Origin: Nitrososphaerota archaeon
Lineage (GTDB): Archaea; Thermoproteota; Nitrososphaeria; Nitrososphaerales; Nitrosopumilaceae
DNA length: 64,000 nucleotides
Assembly (NCBI GenBank): GCA_028866655.1
Contig: JAGWHQ010000001.1
Location: forward strand, 1-64,000
Direction: 5' to 3'
Shown here piece after piece: positions 19,967 through 27,250 of this stretch; position 1 is the first letter of the stretch, and each line of letters opens with the position of its first letter. The notes beneath the pieces were generated by a model. It was not told the DNA's origin. It worked only from the letters and a program-made list of their open reading frames with translations, and did no database searches. Both the position numbers and the translations under genes were made by a program.

Positions 19967-20605
19967 ATGAATTTCACAAATAAATGGAATGTACAAAAAG
20001 ATAGCCTATCTCAGAGAGTAATAGATAAGGTAAAGCCAGACGCTCCACTAAAGCCCAAGATTGACGAGGCTCAAAAGAAATTACAGTTACAAATCATAAA
20101 ACTCGATTCCATTTCAAAGAAATTAAAAGAAAAAGACGACTTTATCTTTAAAAAAGTAGTCGAGGCAGTAAGATCACACAACAAATCATACTCTAATGCC
20201 TATGCTACTGAATTAAATGAGATTAGAAAGATGAACCGCATGGTTACAGGCGCAAAATTAGCCATGGAACAGATTCAACTAAGACTAAACACAATATCAG
20301 AACTTGGAGATGTCGTAGTGACACTCAGTCCTTGCATGTCAATAATAAAGGGACTTGGAACAGGCCTGAATGGATTAATGCCAGCAGCAGATTCATCCAT
20401 GGCAGACTTGTCAAACATACTAGGCGAGATAATGTCAGGAGCCTCTGTGAGTGGCGACAATTCATTTGTTACAGACACATCAAACTCGGAAACAAACCAA
20501 ATATTGGAAGAGGCAAATGCAATACTAGAAGGACATGTGAGACAGAATCTCCCAGACCTTCCTCCAACATTAGGTTCCACTACAAAAGCGCCAGAACCTA
20601 TCTAG
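19967..20605 (+). CDS. cdvB: ESCRT-III-like cell division protein (CdvB family)
   Basis: A 212 aa, highly helical protein of the Snf7/ESCRT-III superfamily, which forms constricting filaments at the division site in Thaumarchaeota. The basic N-terminal helix (KIDEAQKKLQLQIIKLDSIS) leads into long charged helices (FKKVVEAVRSHN, ATELNEIRKMNRMV). The C-terminal tail holds a proline-rich stretch LPDLPPTLG that resembles a MIM2 motif for binding the CdvC/Vps4 ATPase. CdvA and CdvC are not adjacent, so this is probably one of several CdvB paralogues. TTTAAAAC lies about 30 nt upstream. Confidence 0.85.
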   Translation: MNFTNKWNVQKDSLSQRVIDKVKPDAPLKPKIDEAQKKLQLQIIKLDSISKKLKEKDDFIFKKVVEAVRSHNKSYSNAYATELNEIRKMNRMVTGAKLAMEQIQLRLNTISELGDVVVTLSPCMSIIKGLGTGLNGLMPAADSSMADLSNILGEIMSGASVSGDNSFVTDTSNSETNQILEEANAILEGHVRQNLPDLPPTLGSTTKAPEPI

Positions 20606-20939
20606 AGCGCTTTTTACTCAATTCTATAAAATTTTTCTTGATTCTAGATATTGTTGGATAGCTGTATCCTAGTTTTCTATAATTTGCAATCATCATCTTC
20701 CAGTTTTTCAGCCTCCATTGTGCCTGCTCGGAGGTCACAGAATGGATTTCCTTGTTTATTATGCTCTTTCTGCCCACTTTGAGAACTCCTGCATCTTTTG
20801 CAGTCCATCGACTGTTTGCAAAATTTAGACCTGAAAGAATTTCTTCCACAGGCATATCTGCAAAGTGTTCTTGTAGCTTTAGCATTTGTGCATTTGTTGG
20901 TTTTTTGTTTACAGTGAGGTTAATTTCAAATCTTTCCAT
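20598..20939 (-). CDS. Hypothetical small protein
   Basis: A 113 aa basic, helical protein (MERFEINLTVNKKPTNAQML...). No known motif. It is convergent with cdvB (8-nt overlap at the 3' ends). Its promoter region contains TCGAATTTTGAAATAT (20942-20957), a near match to half of the long palindrome found nearby, located between the TATA-like box and the start. Function unknown. Confidence 0.6.
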   Translation of the reverse strand: MERFEINLTVNKKPTNAQMLKLQEHFADMPVEEILSGLNFANSRWTAKDAGVLKVGRKSIINKEIHSVTSEQAQWRLKNWKMMIANYRKLGYSYPTISRIKKNFIELSKKRSR

Positions 20940-21066
20940 ACTCGAATTTTGAAATATCCTTCCTAATTAGTGTAAAGGTAAAAACATCTCTTCTTTTTGT
21001 TTAAAATTTCACCAGGATAGAATACAGAATGATTTCAAGTGTAATCAAGTTAATGATTCATAAATT

Positions 21067-21387
21067 ATGGTCATTGTGAATTTGTCATACATGGACGAAA
21101 AAGATATTCGAGCAAACAGAATTCCAAAAGGCTTTTTGCACAAGGAAAGAAGATGTGAAAAACCCAAGTGCTTCAAGGAAGGTGTCTATTCTTCAAAAAT
21201 TGGATACTTTTGTCTTGATCACATACTAGATTATGATATGCCATGTCCAAGCCAAGACTGTCCAAGAAATGGGCTTCCAATGGACAAGTTAATTTCAAAG
21301 ATGGAAAAAGACATCAACGGAGACTTGCACCAGATCTTCCAATGCCCATCATGCAACTATAGACATGATCACACGGTTCACGTTTAG
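21067..21387 (+). CDS. Small zinc-binding protein, hypothetical
   Basis: A 106 aa protein with many cysteine/histidine ligands: CEKPKC, YFCLDH, CPSQDC and a C-terminal zinc-ribbon half CPSCNYRHDHTVH. It probably binds one or two structural zinc ions. No catalytic signature. The start may instead be the ATG at 21091 (MDEKDIRANR), because the first eight residues look unrelated to the rest. Function unknown. Confidence 0.6.
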   Translation: MVIVNLSYMDEKDIRANRIPKGFLHKERRCEKPKCFKEGVYSSKIGYFCLDHILDYDMPCPSQDCPRNGLPMDKLISKMEKDINGDLHQIFQCPSCNYRHDHTVHV

Positions 21388-21581
21388 CACATCGCCAGAT
21401 ACAAGAAAAAAATCGAGCTAAAATATCCATAAAGTTCTACTTGAGACTTAAGATACCATCAGACCAATTCACTAGATGGCTACCCATAACTGACCAGGCC
21501 TAGAATCGTGAGGGTTTTTGTGCATCTCTCACGATAATTACTTGTTTACCAAAAGATATCAAATAGTTTGAAAATGTAAGA

Positions 21582-21734
21582 CTAGTGTTTCTCGACATAT
21601 TTTACAGAGTCTGGCATGACATTGTTGATTGGTTTTGAATCTTTTTTACAAGGCTGACATTCACAAACAAACAGGCCCTGTTTTCCCATACATACATCAT
21701 GTTTTCCTTCAAAACATTTGTAACACATAACCAT
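21582..21734 (-). CDS. Small cysteine-rich protein (50 aa), too short for the ORF track
   Basis: ATG at 21734 on the minus strand opens a 50-codon frame ending TAG at 21582. Cysteines are arranged CYKC, then C15, then CECQPC, a likely zinc site. The box CCATAAAGTG is centred 26 nt upstream of the ATG, as for leaderless genes elsewhere here. No homologue is known to me; being real rests on the cysteine pattern and promoter spacing. Confidence 0.5.
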   Translation of the reverse strand: MVMCYKCFEGKHDVCMGKQGLFVCECQPCKKDSKPINNVMPDSVKYVEKH

Positions 21735-22217
21735 AGAAATACAACACTTTATGGATATCTCGGCCTATTTCTACCCCCCCATTGTCACCAAACCCGCCGG
21801 ATCATGTCCAAATTTTTGCCCAAAAAATGGTCTAAAATGGTCGATTTTAGAAAACATCCATTTTTCCAACTTTATGCTCAAAAGTTAAACCCCCAGTTAT
21901 TTTCATCCAGACAGGCATAATGCGATTTTTTCAAAAATGACCAATTTTAGGGGGGGTGTAACACTTGAGCGTACTAATAGCAGCCAAGGGTCAAAACACC
22001 CCCATTGCCTAGTTAGAGTTCGGTTTTCTTTTTTGGTAGCGAATAAAAGCTAAACCCTGGTTTTTTGCCCCAAATTTTTGAGCTTGAAAAAATCGCAAAA
22101 AAATATCACCATAACCAGGCATGGAAAATTCTATACATTGAACAAGTTTAGTCCTAAAACCCAGGGGATTTTCAATCAAAACCAAGTCAAAAAGCGTTCA
22201 AAAATAATGTCAGCAAA
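21735..22217. other. 480-bp non-coding region with C7/G7 tracts and inverted repeats
   Basis: No credible ORF (the 73-aa plus ORF 21699..21920 has no protein-like pattern). It contains ACCCCCCC at 21773-21780 and its complement GGGGGGGT at 21950-21957, a 14-nt inverted pair TGCGATTTTTTCAA (21921) and TTGAAAAAATCGCA (22084), and a direct repeat CCCCCATTG near 21776 and 22002. It may encode a structured RNA or be the remnant of an element. No known RNA family was recognised. Confidence 0.5.
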
Positions 22218-22538
22218 TCATTCCAAGTCTTGTTGATTGCGCCAAATTGTTGGAAGTCTTTCAATTTGTTCCAATATTTCTAATGCTGTAGAACTATCCC
22301 TTCTTTTTATAGCAGTAGCAAAATCAAATCCCAACTTTACTGCTTCTGGGGTCAAATCTTTTACTTTGTCAAGATCTCGGCCTTCTCTTTTCATACGCTC
22401 TCCTAGTGCACAAGACTTCCAATTATCAGACAGCATATGTTCTGTACTTGTAAGCGGCATTAGGAGACGTTGTCTCCAATCGGTTAACTCGATTTTTCCA
22501 AGAATGTCATCAAGTTTTTGAGTGTAAAAGACTCGCAT
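22218..22538 (-). CDS. Hypothetical protein
   Basis: A 106 aa soluble, helix-rich protein (MRVFYTQKLDDILGKIELTDWRQ...). The C-terminal half (AVKLGFDFATAIKRRDSSTALEILEQ) looks like a small helical-hairpin domain. No motif recognised. It precedes no co-directional gene closely; the zinc-ribbon gene at 22576 lies 37 nt upstream of it on the same strand, so the two may be co-transcribed. Confidence 0.55.
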   Translation of the reverse strand: MRVFYTQKLDDILGKIELTDWRQRLLMPLTSTEHMLSDNWKSCALGERMKREGRDLDKVKDLTPEAVKLGFDFATAIKRRDSSTALEILEQIERLPTIWRNQQDLE

Positions 22539-22575
22539 AATTTTGAGAATATTCTAGGATATACTTAGCATTTTG

Positions 22576-22839
22576 TTATACAGTAGCTGTCTTGACAAGT
22601 TCTGGGATTTTTTCCCGGGCTTGGACAATTTCTATTTCTACTGTTTCTAATGGCTCATCAACTACATTTCGTTTGATTGAGAACATCTTTGGTTTATCAA
22701 AATCTTTAGTGCAGTCGGGACAAGCATAAACCAGAACCCTGTATTCGTTGGGAGCTTTTGGGTTTGAAAGGCGAGGATAGTAAACTAACCTACCCCCACA
22801 ATCCACGCAATATCTATTTGCGCGTCTTGTTCTGGCCAA
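22576..22839 (-). CDS. Zinc-ribbon protein, hypothetical
   Basis: An 87 aa basic protein with a complete two-knuckle zinc ribbon, CVDCGGRL and CPDCTKDF, after an Arg-rich start (MARTRRANRY). Such small ribbons often bind RNA or protein partners, but no family can be named. It is likely the first gene of a pair with 22218..22538. A half-copy of the local palindrome (TCGAATTTAGAAA, 22941-22953) lies about 100 nt upstream. Confidence 0.65.
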   Translation of the reverse strand: MARTRRANRYCVDCGGRLVYYPRLSNPKAPNEYRVLVYACPDCTKDFDKPKMFSIKRNVVDEPLETVEIEIVQAREKIPELVKTATV

Positions 22840-22940
22840 TGCGGACCTCCTGCATATACCATCATCATATGATCGGTATTAGATCCATATTGTCTAATAG
22901 AATAAACCAAAGCGTGATCGCATTTACAATATTGCACAAC

Positions 22941-22953
22941 TCGAATTTAGAAA
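22941..22953. repeat. Half-copy of the local palindrome
   Basis: TCGAATTTAGAAA matches the right half of the palindromes at 19826 and 23010. It is one of several copies or near-copies confined mainly to 19.8-23.0 kb. Confidence 0.55.
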
Positions 22954-23009
22954 CATCATATCTTCAAACCTGTGAATTTACATCCTATGAATTGCCACAA
23001 TCAAAAATA

Positions 23010-23039
23010 AATATTTCTAAATTCGAATTTAGAAATATT
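23010..23039. repeat. 30-bp perfect palindrome, copy 2, beside tRNA-Asn
   Basis: Arms AATATTTCTAAATTC and its exact reverse complement meet with no spacer. It lies 5 nt beyond the 3' end of tRNA-Asn. It could act as a transcription stop for the tRNA, an operator for neighbours, or an element end. The core is identical to the palindrome 3.2 kb to the left. Confidence 0.8.
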
Positions 23040-23044
23040 AAAAG

Positions 23045-23118
23045 CGCCGCCCGCCAGACTTGAACTGGCGACCCGCTGGTTAACAGCCAGCTGCTCTACC
23101 ACGCTGAGCTAGGGCGGC
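23045..23118 (-). tRNA. tRNA-Asn (anticodon GTT)
   Basis: The minus strand folds into a full cloverleaf: acceptor GCCGCCC pairs with GGGCGGC, D-arm GCTC...GAGC, anticodon stem GCTGG/CCAGC with loop CTGTTAA (GTT), and T-arm CTGGC with loop TTCAAGT and GCCAG. The CCA end is not encoded. No intron. Confidence 0.95.
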
Positions 23119-23162
23119 AACAAACTTGTTCGTAGGATAAGCGGATTTATTCCTTGCTGAAT

Positions 23163-23720
23163 CTATTTTTCGATCTTGTCGAGTTTCTCAAAAAGATAAA
23201 GACCATCAAGAAAGACTCTATGATCTTTGTTTTTGACTTTGGTATTTTGTTGTAGGCTACCTGCAGTCTGGGATACATCAGTTAGTACTGGTCCTGTGAT
23301 GATGACATCATCACCTTTTGGAACTACTTTGGTATCACCAAATATTTTGGAAACTCTTGCTGCACGTTCACCTTGGAAATTCTCCACGTGAATATGTCCA
23401 TCTTTTACCTTTACGGTGATTGGAAAGTGTGCATATACAATTTTCATTTTAAAAGTATAGCCAGTCTGTACACCCTTGATCAATGTATTGATGATAGATT
23501 CCGCAGTCTTGAATATTGCATAATCTCTTTTACGAATTCCAATTGATTTTAGTAGTACATTTTTTCCTTCGACTTGAACCTCTACTGGTATCTTTTTGAA
23601 TGTCTTTCTTGTTTTACCCAATGGGCCTTGCACGTGAAGTATCTTGTTATTGATTGATATCTTTACTGCGTCAGGAATTGGTATTGTTATCTCGTGTATC
23701 TCAACTGTTTTAGTAGACAA
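23163..23720 (-). CDS. rpl6: 50S ribosomal protein L6 (uL6)
   Basis: A 185 aa protein with the two repeated L6 domains; landmarks are VQGPLGKTRKTFKKIPVEV near the start and the C-terminal VYPFEKLDK-like end (DGLYLFEKLDKIEK) typical of archaeal L6. It binds 23S rRNA near the sarcin-ricin loop. It overlaps rps8 by 11 nt and is the last gene of this ribosomal operon; the usual next genes (L32e, L19e, L18) do not follow and tRNA-Asn lies there instead. Confidence 0.95.
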   Translation of the reverse strand: MSTKTVEIHEITIPIPDAVKISINNKILHVQGPLGKTRKTFKKIPVEVQVEGKNVLLKSIGIRKRDYAIFKTAESIINTLIKGVQTGYTFKMKIVYAHFPITVKVKDGHIHVENFQGERAARVSKIFGDTKVVPKGDDVIITGPVLTDVSQTAGSLQQNTKVKNKDHRVFLDGLYLFEKLDKIEK

Positions 23721-24102
23721 ATCCTATCAATAGCCCTCCCAAGCCACTCTTAATTGCCTCATGGTGAGACATTACTCCTTTGTTTGTAGTTACAATCAAC
23801 ATTCCACGTGAGTATGATGGAAGATATTGTTGCTCCCATTTTGCATAACCGTCTTTTTTCACCTTGAATCTAGGTGTGATTGCACCACATTTTGTGATTT
23901 TTGCTAATAGTTGAATCTTGAACTTGCCACCTTTCTTGTCATCTACGTGTTCAAATTCTCCAATGTAATTATGAGTTTGAAGTGTCTTTAGTACATCTGT
24001 TGCAAGTTTTGAAGTTGGCAAAACGACACAGTCGCCTTTTCTTCTTGCTTCAGTGTTGTATAGTGTTACAAACATGTTTGCTAGAATATTAGTTGCTGGC
24101 AT
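23710..24102 (-). CDS. rps8: 30S ribosomal protein S8 (uS8)
   Basis: A 130 aa primary 16S-binding protein. The N-terminus NILANMFVTLYNTEARRKGDCVV and the C-terminal SRGMLIVTTNKGVMSHHEA are standard for archaeal S8. It overlaps rpl6 and starts 7 nt after rps14 ends, in operon. Confidence 0.95.
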   Translation of the reverse strand: MPATNILANMFVTLYNTEARRKGDCVVLPTSKLATDVLKTLQTHNYIGEFEHVDDKKGGKFKIQLLAKITKCGAITPRFKVKKDGYAKWEQQYLPSYSRGMLIVTTNKGVMSHHEAIKSGLGGLLIGFVY

Positions 24103-24109
24103 GATTATC

Positions 24110-24286
24110 TCACTTGAACTTCCTAAACCCTAGCGAATCTGCTACTTCTCTGAAACATCGTCTGCAAAGATCTAAATCATATTTTTGAATTACTGCGTTA
24201 TAGTCACCGCATCTTTTACACCATCTTGAACCTTTTCCAAATTTATGGACAGTTCTTCCAGTTACTTTGTAATCACGATTTTTCAT
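24110..24286 (-). CDS. rps14: 30S ribosomal protein S14 (uS14), zinc-binding; missed by the ORF track
   Basis: A 58-codon frame from ATG 24286 to TGA 24110. It encodes a C+ type S14 with four zinc cysteines, CKRC (23-26) and CRRC (41-44), and the usual ending [13 protein letters not shown]. It occupies the standard position between rpl5 and rps8. It was below the length limit of the ORF list. Confidence 0.95.
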   Translation of the reverse strand: MKNRDYKVTGRTVHKFGKGSRWCKRCGDYNAVIQKYDLDLCRRCFREVADSLGFRKFK

Positions 24287-24287
24287 G

Positions 24288-24809
24288 TTATACTACCTGG
24301 ATTCCAAACTCATGGGTTAGAAATGCTTTTGCTTCTTCTGAAGTAATTATGTGGCTGCGTCCGATGCTAGCCTTGTGTTTGCTTCTTACTCTAATACTAA
24401 AACCGGGTCTTGTAAGCGAAATTGCAATATCAAGACCTAAGATTCCATCTTGTGGATCATATTTTACACCAGGAATATCAATATGTTCCTTGATACCAAA
24501 TGAAAGATTTCCAAAGTTGTCAAATGAAGAGCCTTTCATCTGATTACCCTTTGCTGCAAATAATCTTTTTATCAATGCAATAGCTGGTTCATTTCTTACT
24601 GTAACAGCAACACCGATTGGTTCACCCTTGTGTACTCCCCAATCACGCTGAGTAGCTTTTGCATATCTTGGAGATGGTTGTTGACCTGAAATGTGTTTTA
24701 GTGCGCGTTTTGCTTTCTCTACTGGTTCGCCTGATTTACCGACGCCCATGTTCAAAACTACTTTAGCAACTGAAATTTTCTTCATTGGAGATTCTGTTTG
24801 TTGTGCCAT
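24288..24809 (-). CDS. rpl5: 50S ribosomal protein L5 (uL5)
   Basis: Archaeal L5, which binds 5S rRNA. Family stretches are [18 protein letters not shown], the [19 protein letters not shown] loop and [18 protein letters not shown]. The ORF track begins at GTG 24818, overlapping rps4e. I prefer the ATG at 24809 because the GTGAT before it looks like the Shine-Dalgarno site (GGTGAT type), not a start. Length 173 aa. Confidence 0.93.
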   Translation of the reverse strand: MAQQTESPMKKISVAKVVLNMGVGKSGEPVEKAKRALKHISGQQPSPRYAKATQRDWGVHKGEPIGVAVTVRNEPAIALIKRLFAAKGNQMKGSSFDNFGNLSFGIKEHIDIPGVKYDPQDGILGLDIAISLTRPGFSIRVRSKHKASIGRSHIITSEEAKAFLTHEFGIQVV

Positions 24810-24814
24810 ATCTA

Positions 24815-25531
24815 TCACTGGATTTGAATAACAGGTTTGTCTTTTCCTACTGCCATTACTAATTCTGCTGGAATTTCGATTTCTCTTTCACCAAAGTCAA
24901 CATCTGCTCTTTTTGGCAAGATGAATGTTCCCGGTTTGAGTTCTGTGAGTTTACCCATACGTCCTGCGTTTACTCCGCTTGTAATGATAACCTGAACTCC
25001 TTTTTCAAGTGGTATGATATCAAGTATTTTGGTTCCTGGAACCTCGATTACACATGTATCTCCCACGTTTACTTTTGCATCAGAGATTAGAGTTCTACCA
25101 TCGTGAAATCCAAGCTGGGTCTTTTTGTCTTTTATTGTTACCTTTCTTGTGACTTTGAGTAATTTCTTTGATTTTTCTGAAGAGTTTATTTTGATTGGTT
25201 TTAAGACAGTCAAATCTTTTGGAACAAGTCGGTAGACATCAGAGACGCCATCTAGTTCGACAACATCCATCAAGCCAATTCCATGATGAAGTGAATTTCT
25301 TACAACGCCATCTACTTTGACTTTGCCACCATAGATTACAGATTTTGCTTCCCTTAGTGAAGTAGCAAGTTTTAGAGTATCACGGATGAATACGGCAGTT
25401 GGTATGGATACATGTTTTTTATGACCGCCCGGTTTTACTGTAACAACAAATCTCTTGTCTTTTCTGGTAATTCCCCAGAAGAGTGGAGCCATTTGTCTTT
25501 TTAGTTTTTTACTACCTGCGATGCTAACCAT
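24815..25531 (-). CDS. rps4e: 30S ribosomal protein S4e
   Basis: A 238 aa archaeal/eukaryal-specific protein. The S4-like RNA-binding region (FIRDTLKLATSLREAKSVIY) is followed by the central domain and a KOW-like C-terminal part (GVNAGRMGKLTELKPGTF). It overlaps rpl24 by 1 nt. Found only in Archaea and eukaryotes, it supports the archaeal origin of the window. Confidence 0.95.
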   Translation of the reverse strand: MVSIAGSKKLKRQMAPLFWGITRKDKRFVVTVKPGGHKKHVSIPTAVFIRDTLKLATSLREAKSVIYGGKVKVDGVVRNSLHHGIGLMDVVELDGVSDVYRLVPKDLTVLKPIKINSSEKSKKLLKVTRKVTIKDKKTQLGFHDGRTLISDAKVNVGDTCVIEVPGTKILDIIPLEKGVQVIITSGVNAGRMGKLTELKPGTFILPKRADVDFGEREIEIPAELVMAVGKDKPVIQIQ

Positions 25532-26025
25532 TACTTAGTCGTCTCCTTTTTTTCAGTTTTAGATTTAGCTTTCTTATCATCAGATTTTGCTTCCTTTGGC
25601 TTTTCCTTGCTAGCCTCTTTTTGTTCTTTTGGTTTTACTTCTTTTGTTTCTGGTGCGGCAACTTTAGCAGTCTTTGGCTTTTGTCCTTCCAATCTGCTTT
25701 GTCTCCACTTGTCTTCAAGGTTCAATGAAGTGATCAGTACGTTTGATGGATGAATGTAAATGTCGACATTTCCGCCTTTGAGTTTTTCACGCTTGATTCC
25801 CTCTATTGCAATGCCTCTTTTTTCAGTAGATATTCTAGTAACTTTTCCTTCAATTCCTTTGAATTCTCCACGCAATACTTTGACACTGTCACCTTCTATG
25901 ACACGCAAGCTCTTGCAATGGTATTTCCCTTTAAGATCCTTTGATAAATGTGAACCTAGTTGTTTGCTTAACAGATGTGCAGTTGCAGTATACATCATTC
26001 TCTTTCGTATCTTAGTTGGCTTCAT
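25531..26025 (-). CDS. rpl24: 50S ribosomal protein L24 (uL24) with a long Lys/Glu-rich tail
   Basis: Residues 1-115 are a typical archaeal L24 with the KOW motif (VKVLRGEFKGIEGKVTRIS). The remaining ~50 residues are a low-complexity K/E/A tail (KEQKEASKEKPKEAK) that is absent from most archaeal L24 proteins, which are about 115-120 aa. The tail is probably disordered. Operon position between L14 and S4e is standard. Confidence 0.93.
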   Translation of the reverse strand: MKPTKIRKRMMYTATAHLLSKQLGSHLSKDLKGKYHCKSLRVIEGDSVKVLRGEFKGIEGKVTRISTEKRGIAIEGIKREKLKGGNVDIYIHPSNVLITSLNLEDKWRQSRLEGQKPKTAKVAAPETKEVKPKEQKEASKEKPKEAKSDDKKAKSKTEKKETTK

Positions 26026-26026
26026 T

Positions 26027-26464
26027 TTATACCACCATTGATGCCAAGTTTGCGATTCTTGGATACTTTTCAGCTGCTTCTACTGCTACTGGTCCCTTGA
26101 TTTCAGTGCCTTTGATTTCACCTTCAGGGGTTACAAGTACTGCAGCATTATCTTCAAATGTTACTCTAACGCCGCTTAGTCTTCTTACAGCATATTTTTG
26201 TCTAACAATAACTGCGCCAAATATTTGTCCTCTTAATTCACCAGGACCCTTCTTTACTACAACGTTACAAAAGTCACCAACTGCTGCCGATGGGTATCTT
26301 GCAACTCTGGTCTTTGTTTTTTGAACCATAACAATTTCTAAAATCTTTGCGCCAGTGTTATCAGCACATACCACTTGGGCACCAAGTGGAAGAGCTCTTG
26401 TAACATATGGTCTAAATTCCTGAACTCCCTTTGCTGAAACTGCACGACTCTTTGTTGCGGCCAT
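26027..26464 (-). CDS. rpl14: 50S ribosomal protein L14 (uL14)
   Basis: A 145 aa L14, at the subunit interface. Signature LPLGAQVVCADNTGAKILEI and the GEIKGTEIKGPVAVEAAEKYPRIA ending (quoted only in part by the family) are clear. It starts directly at the stop of rps17 (1-nt overlap). Confidence 0.95.
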   Translation of the reverse strand: MAATKSRAVSAKGVQEFRPYVTRALPLGAQVVCADNTGAKILEIVMVQKTKTRVARYPSAAVGDFCNVVVKKGPGELRGQIFGAVIVRQKYAVRRLSGVRVTFEDNAAVLVTPEGEIKGTEIKGPVAVEAAEKYPRIANLASMVV

Positions 26465-26787
26465 TAGGATACTACCTCAACTACAACAAAAGAAACACTC
26501 TTTGAAAGCGGTCTGCATTCAGCAGTAAGAACAACATCTCCTTCTTTTACGTCAATGCATTGTGGTCTGTGTGCATGCAATTTGCTTTGGCTACGTGCAT
26601 ATCTCTTGTATTTAATATCAAGTCTTGGAAATTCTTGCTGGACAACAATTGTCTTTGGTGCCTTGGCACTGACAACTTTGCCTTGAACTAGTTTACCCCT
26701 AATACTTAGAGTTCCATGGAATGGACAAAGCTCATCGTGACACTCTGTCTTGGGTGTTTTAACTTGCAGTCCTATGTTTCTAGTCAT
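26464..26787 (-). CDS. rps17: 30S ribosomal protein S17 (uS17)
   Basis: A 107 aa archaeal S17. The OB-fold signature includes LSIRGKLVQGKVVSAKAPKT, the RLDIKYKRYARSQSKLHAH stretch and the VVLTAECRPLSKSVSFVVVE ending. It overlaps the RNase P gene by 4 nt. Confidence 0.94.
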   Translation of the reverse strand: MTRNIGLQVKTPKTECHDELCPFHGTLSIRGKLVQGKVVSAKAPKTIVVQQEFPRLDIKYKRYARSQSKLHAHRPQCIDVKEGDVVLTAECRPLSKSVSFVVVEVVS

Positions 26788-27050
26788 ACTTTCACTCCCA
26801 TTCTTTCAAAAGATCTTTTTGCGATAGTATTTCCATCTACAAGAGCAGATGTTCCGTTAAGATTGAATTGCCAAATAGAATTCTGTTTTGGTATTGATTT
26901 TACTCCAGTTGTAGTCTGGATTGCAAACATGGATTTTGTTTCATCAATTATTTTTCCGTGCAATCCAATCATTTGTGAATTGCTTGATTTTACAATAGAG
27001 GCATCTAATCCGATTAATTCATGACGTGCTATATTTTCTGGAGTAATCAT
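26784..27050 (-). CDS. rnp1: RNase P protein component 1 (Rpp29/Pop4 family)
   Basis: An 88 aa protein with the Rpp29 pattern: NIARHELIGLDASIVKSSN, then GLHGKIIDETKSMF, then KSIPKQNSIWQF and the final TIAKRSFERMGVKV. It helps the RNase P RNA process tRNA 5' ends. Its place between L29 and S17 is usual in archaeal operons. The SUI1/aIF1 gene that sits beside it in many euryarchaea is missing. Confidence 0.92.
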   Translation of the reverse strand: MITPENIARHELIGLDASIVKSSNSQMIGLHGKIIDETKSMFAIQTTTGVKSIPKQNSIWQFNLNGTSALVDGNTIAKRSFERMGVKV

Positions 27051-27250
27051 TTGGATTTCATCTCATTTAGTCTAGTTAATACTCTTGCGATATCTCTTCT
27101 AAGAGGTTTGACCTTACCACTGTCTTTTCGTAGTGTTCCTTTAGATGCTTCAATCTTTAGCTTTGTCAAGTCAGCACGCAATTGTACCAATCTGTCTTTA
27201 AGATCAGTTTCATTGAACTCTCTAACTGTTTTCATCTTTATGCGGGCCAT
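27047..27250 (-). CDS. rpl29: 50S ribosomal protein L29 (uL29)
   Basis: A 67 aa two-helix protein near the polypeptide exit. DLKDRLVQLRADLTKLKIE and the KPLRRDIARVLTRLNEM ending identify it. It overlaps its neighbours by 1-4 nt, as do most genes in this operon. Confidence 0.93.
   Translation of the reverse strand: MARIKMKTVREFNETDLKDRLVQLRADLTKLKIEASKGTLRKDSGKVKPLRRDIARVLTRLNEMKSK

Noticed and set aside
20332-20661. 109-aa plus-strand ORF
   Set aside because: Overlaps cdvB in another frame; no domain pattern.
21699-21920. 73-aa plus-strand ORF in the non-coding stretch
   Set aside because: Unlikely composition (His/Phe/Lys-rich low-order), crosses the small Cys-rich gene antisense and the C7 tract; no start signal.
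19826-23118. Integrated mobile island ending at tRNA-Asn
   Set aside because: No integrase, recombinase or phage gene, and no duplicated tRNA end was seen; kept only as an open alternative in the findings.
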